64,000 nt of DNA from CAYJLC01 sp044426355. GTDB taxonomy: Bacteria; Bacillota; Clostridia; Oscillospirales; Butyricicoccaceae. The notes under the pieces were generated by a model. That model saw only the letters and a list, made by a program, of their open reading frames with translations, searched no databases and had not been told where the DNA came from. This document shows positions 59,282 through 64,000 of the stretch, one piece after another; position 1 is the first letter of the stretch; every line of letters begins with the position of its first letter. A program made the position numbers and the translations under genes. The stretch lies in NCBI GenBank assembly GCA_044426355.1, contig JAWXUO010000002.1:1-64000 (forward strand). The letters are read 5' to 3'.

Positions 59282-60157
59282 ATGGAATTTTTAATCTTAA
59301 TAGTAATTGTAATATGCATTATTTCTGCAAATGTGGTAATTGTACCACAAGCTAAAGCGTACGTTATCGAGCGTGTTGGGACTTACCACACAACTTGGTC
59401 AAACGGATTTCACGTTAAAATACCGTTTATAGAAAAAATTTCTAAGAAAATTTCTATGAAAGAGCAAGTTATTGACTTCCCACCACAACCAGTTATTACA
59501 AAAGATAATGTAACTATGCAAATAGACACAGTTGTGTATTTCCAAGTAACAGATGGTAGATTATATACTTATGGTGTAGAAAATCCTATTTCTGCTATAG
59601 AAAATCTAACTGCAACATCGCTACGTAACATTATCGGTGGTTTAGAACTTGACCAAACTCGTACATCTCGTGATATTATTAACACAAAAATGCGTGCAAT
59701 ATTAGACGAAGCGACAGACCCATGGGGCATTAAAGTGAACCGTGTTGAACTAAAAAATATCATAGCACCTCGTGAAATTCAAGATTCTATGGAAAAAGAA
59801 ATGAAAGCAGAACGTGAACGTCGTGAATCTATTTTACAAGCACAAGGACAAAAAGAATCTGCAATTTTAGTTGCAGAAGGTGAAAAAGAAGCGACTATTT
59901 TACGTGCAGAAGCACAAAAAAGAGCTCATATCACAGAAGCAGAGGGTGAAGCACAAGCTTTAATGACTGTTCAAAAAGCACTTGCAGACAGTTTAAAAAT
60001 GCTTAATGAATCATCGCCTACTGAGCAAGTTTTACGAATAAAAGCTTTAGAAGCTTTTGCTCAAGCAGCTGATGGTCAAGCAACAAAAATAATCATTCCT
60101 TCAGAAATACAAGGGCTTGCAGGACTTGCAACGTCAATTACTGAACTTACTAAATAA
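59282..60157 (+). CDS. SPFH/band 7 (stomatin-like) protein
   Basis: The protein is 291 residues. One N-terminal membrane segment (about 2-22) precedes an SPFH domain from about 22 to 190 (KAYVIERVGTYHTTWSNGFH, FPPQPVITKDNVTMQIDTVV). A coiled-coil follows, rich in E, K, A and Q (about 170-235, MEKEMKAERERRESILQAQG). The C-terminus is LAGLATSITELTK. It resembles stomatin/QmcA and is next to NfeD, its usual partner. AAGGAG lies before the ATG, and a terminator follows. Confidence 0.93.
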   Translation: MEFLILIVIVICIISANVVIVPQAKAYVIERVGTYHTTWSNGFHVKIPFIEKISKKISMKEQVIDFPPQPVITKDNVTMQIDTVVYFQVTDGRLYTYGVENPISAIENLTATSLRNIIGGLELDQTRTSRDIINTKMRAILDEATDPWGIKVNRVELKNIIAPREIQDSMEKEMKAERERRESILQAQGQKESAILVAEGEKEATILRAEAQKRAHITEAEGEAQALMTVQKALADSLKMLNESSPTEQVLRIKALEAFAQAADGQATKIIIPSEIQGLAGLATSITELTK

Positions 60158-60162
60158 TATGC

Positions 60163-60203
60163 AAACTGTCGATTGAATTAAATCTTTCGACAGTTTTTTT
60201 GTT
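60163..60203 (+). terminator. Terminator after the SPFH gene
   Basis: AAACTGTCGA and TCGACAGTTT form a 10-bp stem, followed by a T run. Confidence 0.85.
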
Positions 60204-60317
60204 ATAATAAATAAAAAGTTCTTAGATTTATGCAAAATAACCTATTTTTATGTAATATTTACATTAAATTTTAGTTAAAAAACATCACGAAAATCGACAT
60301 AAAATAAGAAATTTCAT

Positions 60318-60346
60318 TTGACATTAATAGCCTATTTTGATATACT
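60318..60346 (+). promoter_or_regulatory. Promoter of the BMP-type ABC operon
   Basis: TTGACA and TATACT are separated by 17 bases. Confidence 0.75.
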
Positions 60347-60491
60347 TTAAAGGTAATAGTGATTAGCTAATCTTGTTTTACATTTGGTATAATTAATACG
60401 TTTTTTAACTAAATGTAGTATGTGAGATGAGCTTTTTATTTCTTTATAGTGGTTTTATTAAAAACTACAAAGGTTAAAAGAGGAGAAAAAA

Positions 60492-61664
60492 ATGAAAAAG
60501 AAATTATTATCAAGCCTTCTTACGATGGCACTATCAACGAGCTTATTGCTTACAGGTTGTGGTTCTGAGGACACAACAAATACTGGCAATACTGATAGCA
60601 ACAACAATGGCAATACAAACCCTGGCACAACACAAAATGCTACTTACACTTTAGAAGAGTTAAAAGTTGGTGTTTTATATGTAGGGCCTATCGGAGATGA
60701 AGGATATTCATATGCACATCATCAAGGAATACTTGAAATGCAACAAAGTGTTGGTCTTACTGATGACCAAATTCTATTTGTAGAAAACGTTTCAGAAGAT
60801 TCTGAATGTGAAACTACAATCCGTGATTTAATCGACCAAGGTTGTAATGTAATTTATGCTACTTCATTCGGTCATATGGACTGGACAGCATCTGTTGCAA
60901 AAGATTTCCCAGATGTGTATTTTAGCCACGCTACAGGTTATACAATGCTTGATAATATGTCAAACTATATGGGTAGAATTTACGAAGCACGTTACCTTTC
61001 TGGTATTGCAGCAGGTCTAAATACTACAACTAACAAAATTGGTTTTGTTGCAGCTATGCCAATTCCAGAAGTTATTCGTGGAATAGATGCATTTGCTCTA
61101 GGCGTTAAATCTGTAAATCCAGACGCTACTGTAGAGGTAAAATGGATTAACTCTTGGTATGACCCAACTTTAGAAAAATCTACAGCAGTAGACCTTATTA
61201 ACAGTGGTTGCGACGTTATCGCTCAACACTGTGATACAACAGGTCCACAAATTGCTGCAGAAGAAGCAGGTGCGTCAGTACTTGCAGTAGGATACAATGC
61301 GTCAACTATCGAAGTTGCACCTACATCTTATATCACAGCACCGTTATTCCACTGGGGAACTTTCTACACTGCTGAAATTAATTCAATTTTAGACGGAACA
61401 TATACTGCTCAATCTTACTACGAAGGTTTAGTGTCGGGTATGGTTTCTTTAGATGCAATTAACGAAGCTGTAGTTGTAGATGGAACAAAAGAAGCTATTG
61501 AAACTGCAAAAGAAGCTATCATGGCTGGTGAATTATATGTTTTTGATGGTCCTATATTCGATAACCAAGGAAACGAAGTTTATACTGAAGGTGAATCAAT
61601 GACAGATGCTGATATTTTATCTATGACTTTCTTTGTAGATAACGTTATTGGAACAACTAACTAA
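60492..61664 (+). CDS. BMP family ABC transporter substrate-binding lipoprotein
   Basis: The protein is 390 residues. A lipoprotein signal (about 1-22) ends in LLTGCGSED. A short Asn/Thr/Gly-rich linker follows, then the two-lobed Bmp/PnrA binding fold (VGVLYVGPIGDEGYSYAHHQG, then IDQGCNVIYATSFGHMDW and DVIAQHCDTTGPQIAAEEAG). Family members bind nucleosides such as guanosine or adenosine. GAGGAG lies before the ATG. A hairpin follows the gene before the ATPase gene, giving higher expression of the binding protein. Confidence 0.92.
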   Translation: MKKKLLSSLLTMALSTSLLLTGCGSEDTTNTGNTDSNNNGNTNPGTTQNATYTLEELKVGVLYVGPIGDEGYSYAHHQGILEMQQSVGLTDDQILFVENVSEDSECETTIRDLIDQGCNVIYATSFGHMDWTASVAKDFPDVYFSHATGYTMLDNMSNYMGRIYEARYLSGIAAGLNTTTNKIGFVAAMPIPEVIRGIDAFALGVKSVNPDATVEVKWINSWYDPTLEKSTAVDLINSGCDVIAQHCDTTGPQIAAEEAGASVLAVGYNASTIEVAPTSYITAPLFHWGTFYTAEINSILDGTYTAQSYYEGLVSGMVSLDAINEAVVVDGTKEAIETAKEAIMAGELYVFDGPIFDNQGNEVYTEGESMTDADILSMTFFVDNVIGTTN

Positions 61665-61676
61665 ATAAAGTCGCAC

Positions 61677-61712
61677 AGAAGTTTTGATCTTAAAATCGAA
61701 ACTTCTTTGCCT
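61677..61712 (+). terminator. Attenuator-like hairpin between binding protein and ATPase
   Basis: AGAAGTTTTGAT and ATCGAAACTTCT pair over 12 positions with one G-U, followed by a short TTTG. It probably ends most transcripts and lets some continue. Confidence 0.65.
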
Positions 61713-61746
61713 ATTTTAAGTGTATTAACATAATTTGGAGGATAAA

Positions 61747-63279
61747 ATGGCTATAAAATCGTCTATAAGTCTTAAAAATATTACTAAAAAATTCGGTAGC
61801 GTTGTTGCTAGTAATGATGTTTCGCTTGATGTGGAATGTGGCGAAGTTCACGCTTTGCTTGGAGAAAATGGCTCTGGAAAGTCTACACTTATGAATATGC
61901 TCGCAGGGATTTATCTCCCTGATGTAGGAAATATTTTTGTAGATGAACAAATAGTATCGTTTCATACACCGAAAGATGCTATAAAAATTGGTATCGGAAT
62001 GGTTCACCAACATTTTAAACTTGTTGAATTGCTAACAGCTAAAGAAAATATAATTTTAGGGGATAATTCAGCTTTTTTTATAAACGATAAAAAAAGAACT
62101 GAAAAAATAGAAAATTTATGCGAAAAATATGGTTTAGCAGTAAATTTAGATAAAAAAGTTTATGATATGTCTGTTAGTGAAAAACAAACTGTAGAAATTT
62201 TAAAGGTTTTGTATCGTGGTGCAAATTTACTAATATTAGATGAGCCTACAGCAGTTTTAACCCCACAAGAAATTAAGGTATTGTTTAAAATTGTGAGAAA
62301 TATGGCTGAAGAGGGCTGTGCTGTTATAATTATTACTCATAAAATGGGCGAAGTTATGGAAATTTCTGATAAAGTAACGGTTTTGCGTAAAGGCGAGAGC
62401 ATTAAAACGTTGCAAACGAAATCTACAAACCCTGTAGAACTTACAGAACTTATGGTGGGACATGCAATTTCACTTGATATAGAACGTCCTACGGTTGCTG
62501 ATGATAAAAAACAAGAGATTTTAGATATAAAAAATGTTTCTTTAGTGGATAAAAATGGCATAAATGTTTTAAAAGATGTGAGTTTTACCTTGAATTCTGG
62601 AGAAATTTTAGGGATTGCAGGAATTGCAGGCTCTGGTCAAAAAGAACTTTGCGAGGCTATCGCAGGGCTACTTTCTATTAAAAATGGTGATATTGTCTTT
62701 AAAAAAGAGAGTATTATAAAATTTTCTCCACGTGAGATTATCCAAAAAGGCATTAGCATGAGCTTTATTCCAGAAGACCGTTTAGGAATGGGGCTTGTAG
62801 CAGGCATGAATATTATAGATAATATGCTCCTTAAAACTTATAGAAATAAAAAAGGGTTGTTTGTAGATAGAAAAGAAGGAAAAAGACTTGCTGATGAGAT
62901 TATTGAAAAATTTTCTATAAATACACCAAGTTCGCAACATATTGTTAAAAAACTTTCGGGTGGTAACATACAAAAAGTACTTTTAGGTCGAGAGATAAAC
63001 TTAAATCCAGAACTTTTAATAACAGCTTATCCTGTACGTGGACTTGACATAGGTGCATCGTATCATATTTATGATATTTTGAACGAGCAAAAGCAAAAAG
63101 GTGTTGGAATTATTTTTGTAGGCGAAGATTTAGACGTTTTAATTTCTATTTCTGATAGAATTTTAGTAATGAATGGTGGGGAAGTTATGGATATTATTCC
63201 TGCTTGCGAAACTACAAAAGAAGAAATTGGTATGCTTATGATGGGGCATAGAGGAGATGAGGAGGGTTTGAGTGCTTAA
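61747..63279 (+). CDS. ABC transporter ATP-binding protein, two nucleotide-binding domains
   Basis: The protein is 510 residues. Two ATPase domains are fused: the first has Walker A GENGSGKSTLMN and LSEKQTVEIL-type signature (written MSVSEKQTVEIL), the second has GIAGSGQKELCE and LSGGNIQKVLLGRE. The second Walker A is degenerate (no GKS/T), as expected for the non-catalytic half of sugar and nucleoside importers. GGAGG lies 7 bases before the ATG at 61747. It overlaps the permease gene by 8 bases. It matches the NupO-type ATPase that works with BMP proteins. Confidence 0.93.
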   Translation: MAIKSSISLKNITKKFGSVVASNDVSLDVECGEVHALLGENGSGKSTLMNMLAGIYLPDVGNIFVDEQIVSFHTPKDAIKIGIGMVHQHFKLVELLTAKENIILGDNSAFFINDKKRTEKIENLCEKYGLAVNLDKKVYDMSVSEKQTVEILKVLYRGANLLILDEPTAVLTPQEIKVLFKIVRNMAEEGCAVIIITHKMGEVMEISDKVTVLRKGESIKTLQTKSTNPVELTELMVGHAISLDIERPTVADDKKQEILDIKNVSLVDKNGINVLKDVSFTLNSGEILGIAGIAGSGQKELCEAIAGLLSIKNGDIVFKKESIIKFSPREIIQKGISMSFIPEDRLGMGLVAGMNIIDNMLLKTYRNKKGLFVDRKEGKRLADEIIEKFSINTPSSQHIVKKLSGGNIQKVLLGREINLNPELLITAYPVRGLDIGASYHIYDILNEQKQKGVGIIFVGEDLDVLISISDRILVMNGGEVMDIIPACETTKEEIGMLMMGHRGDEEGLSA

Positions 63280-64000
63280 AATTGTAAAAAAAGAAGAATT
63301 ATCTAGCTCAAAAATAGTGTTACTTCGTATTATTGCTGTAATAATTGCTTTAATCTGTTCAACTTTTATTATTTTTCTTCTAGGGCATAACCCTTTCGAA
63401 GTTTTTTCGAATATTATTGCTGGTGCAACTGGAACAGAATACAGAATTATTCAAACTATAAATAAAGCAATTCCACTAACGACGCTGTCTTTAGGTATCG
63501 CAGTAGCTTTTAAAATGCGATTTTGGAACATAGGTGCAGAGGGGCAATTTTATGTAGGTGCTTTAGGGGCAACTTTTGTTACGCTAAATTTTGGTGAGCT
63601 TCCTGCGATTATTTTAATTCCGTTTATGATGATAGTAGCTTGTATTTTTGGTGGTTTATGGTGCTTATTTCCGGCTGTTTTGAAGTCAAAACTGGGAACA
63701 AGCGAAACATTAGTTACGCTTATGATGAACTATATTGCTATAAAATGGGTAACTTACTTGCAATTTGGACCGTGGAAAGACCCAGAAGCTTTTGGATTTC
63801 CAAAAATTGCTAAGTTTACAAGCAATGCGATTTTACCTAAGGTGTTTAATGTGCATATAGGTTGGATTATTACGTTAGTTTTAGCTATTATAGTACATTT
63901 TTTACTATCAAAATCGAAACTTGGATATGAAATAGAAGTTTTAGGCGAAAATGAAAATACGGCAAATTATGCAGGAATGAATGTTAGCAAAATTTTAATA
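63272..64000 (+). CDS. ABC transporter permease, BMP/nucleoside type (cut by window edge)
   Basis: The frame runs from a GTG at 63272, with GGAGGG 6 bases upstream, to the window end, giving 243 codons. It has hydrophobic spans from about residue 14 onward and the family segment MRFWNIGAEGQFYVGALGA, then KLGTSETLVTLMMNYIAI. It is the NupP/YufP-like first permease of guanosine-type importers; a second permease is expected beyond the window. It overlaps the ATPase gene by 8 bases. Confidence 0.92.
   Translation, partial: MLKIVKKEELSSSKIVLLRIIAVIIALICSTFIIFLLGHNPFEVFSNIIAGATGTEYRIIQTINKAIPLTTLSLGIAVAFKMRFWNIGAEGQFYVGALGATFVTLNFGELPAIILIPFMMIVACIFGGLWCLFPAVLKSKLGTSETLVTLMMNYIAIKWVTYLQFGPWKDPEAFGFPKIAKFTSNAILPKVFNVHIGWIITLVLAIIVHFLLSKSKLGYEIEVLGENENTANYAGMNVSKILI

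Larger units (their letters stand above)
60158..60491. other. Intergenic region before the BMP operon
   Basis: The 334 bases hold the SPFH terminator, a consensus promoter (60318-60346) and a leader of about 140 bases. Two hairpins are possible in the leader: ACATTT/AAATGT (60380-60417) and GTGGTTTT/AAAACTAC near 60449-60467. I do not see the purine riboswitch core, although the operon may carry nucleosides. Confidence 0.6.

Noticed and set aside
60347..60491. Possible purine riboswitch before the BMP-type nucleoside operon
   Set aside because: The three-way junction core and its conserved loops are not visible; only generic hairpins are present.

Overview
The window is AT-rich DNA from an endospore-forming Firmicute, most likely an anaerobic member of the Clostridia. 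The base composition, strong purine-rich ribosome binding sites, HrcA/CIRCE heat-shock control and a T-box leader point to Firmicutes. SpoIVFA/SpoIVFB, a SipL-like protein and CotF-type coat proteins indicate sporulation. A ferredoxin-type aldo/keto reductase, a Nim-like flavoprotein and a type III glutamine synthetase suggest an anaerobe. I cannot name the genus. I saw no rRNA, tRNA, transposase, phage gene or CRISPR array. The content is mostly core and metabolic genes, with several dispersed intergenic repeats.

Layout. 1-4650: a cut sugar-phosphate isomerase-like gene, a 23-residue membrane micro-ORF and nrdR on the minus strand, then a two-component pair and malic enzyme on the plus strand. 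4700-13370: a YeiH-type exporter, an Fe-S aldo/keto reductase and a YgjP-like metallopeptidase (minus); radC and a lipoprotein (plus); an amino acid permease (minus); an Lrp regulator coupled to an aminotransferase, and a PerM/AI-2E transporter (plus). 13500-22330 is a long minus-strand block: spoIVFA-spoIVFB, gdpP-rplI-dnaB, then tilS-hpt-ftsH. Divergent from it is sipL.

23950-33500 is a branched-chain amino acid region: a promoter and T-box leader, then ilvA-ilvB-ilvN, a nitroreductase, a basic 95-residue ORF, ilvC, a Nim-like protein, ilvD and ilvE. Together these cover threonine to isoleucine and pyruvate to valine. 33700-40470 and 50150-54700 hold five cyclic-di-GMP proteins: four carry EAL domains with degenerate or absent cyclase motifs, and one has an intact GGDEF. 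Between them lie hrcA-grpE-dnaK-dnaJ with two CIRCE operators, ruvC-ruvA-ruvB, glmM and a zinc-ribbon protein with a long leader. 54700-60200 holds coat-type proteins, glnN, a DUF368 protein and an NfeD/SPFH pair. The window ends inside a BMP-type nucleoside ABC transporter operon.

The most unusual items are: (1) an approximately 115-bp intergenic element in two diverged copies (13368-13482 and 36157-36273) that can fold into the same three-stem structure; (2) a short repeat family around CCTCACAACTAACGG in front of four plus-strand genes; (3) the 23-residue membrane micro-ORF whose ribosome binding site lies in the last codons of nrdR; (4) a ten-A tract inside the promoter spacer of gdpP; and (5) the basic 95-residue ORF inside the ilv cluster.
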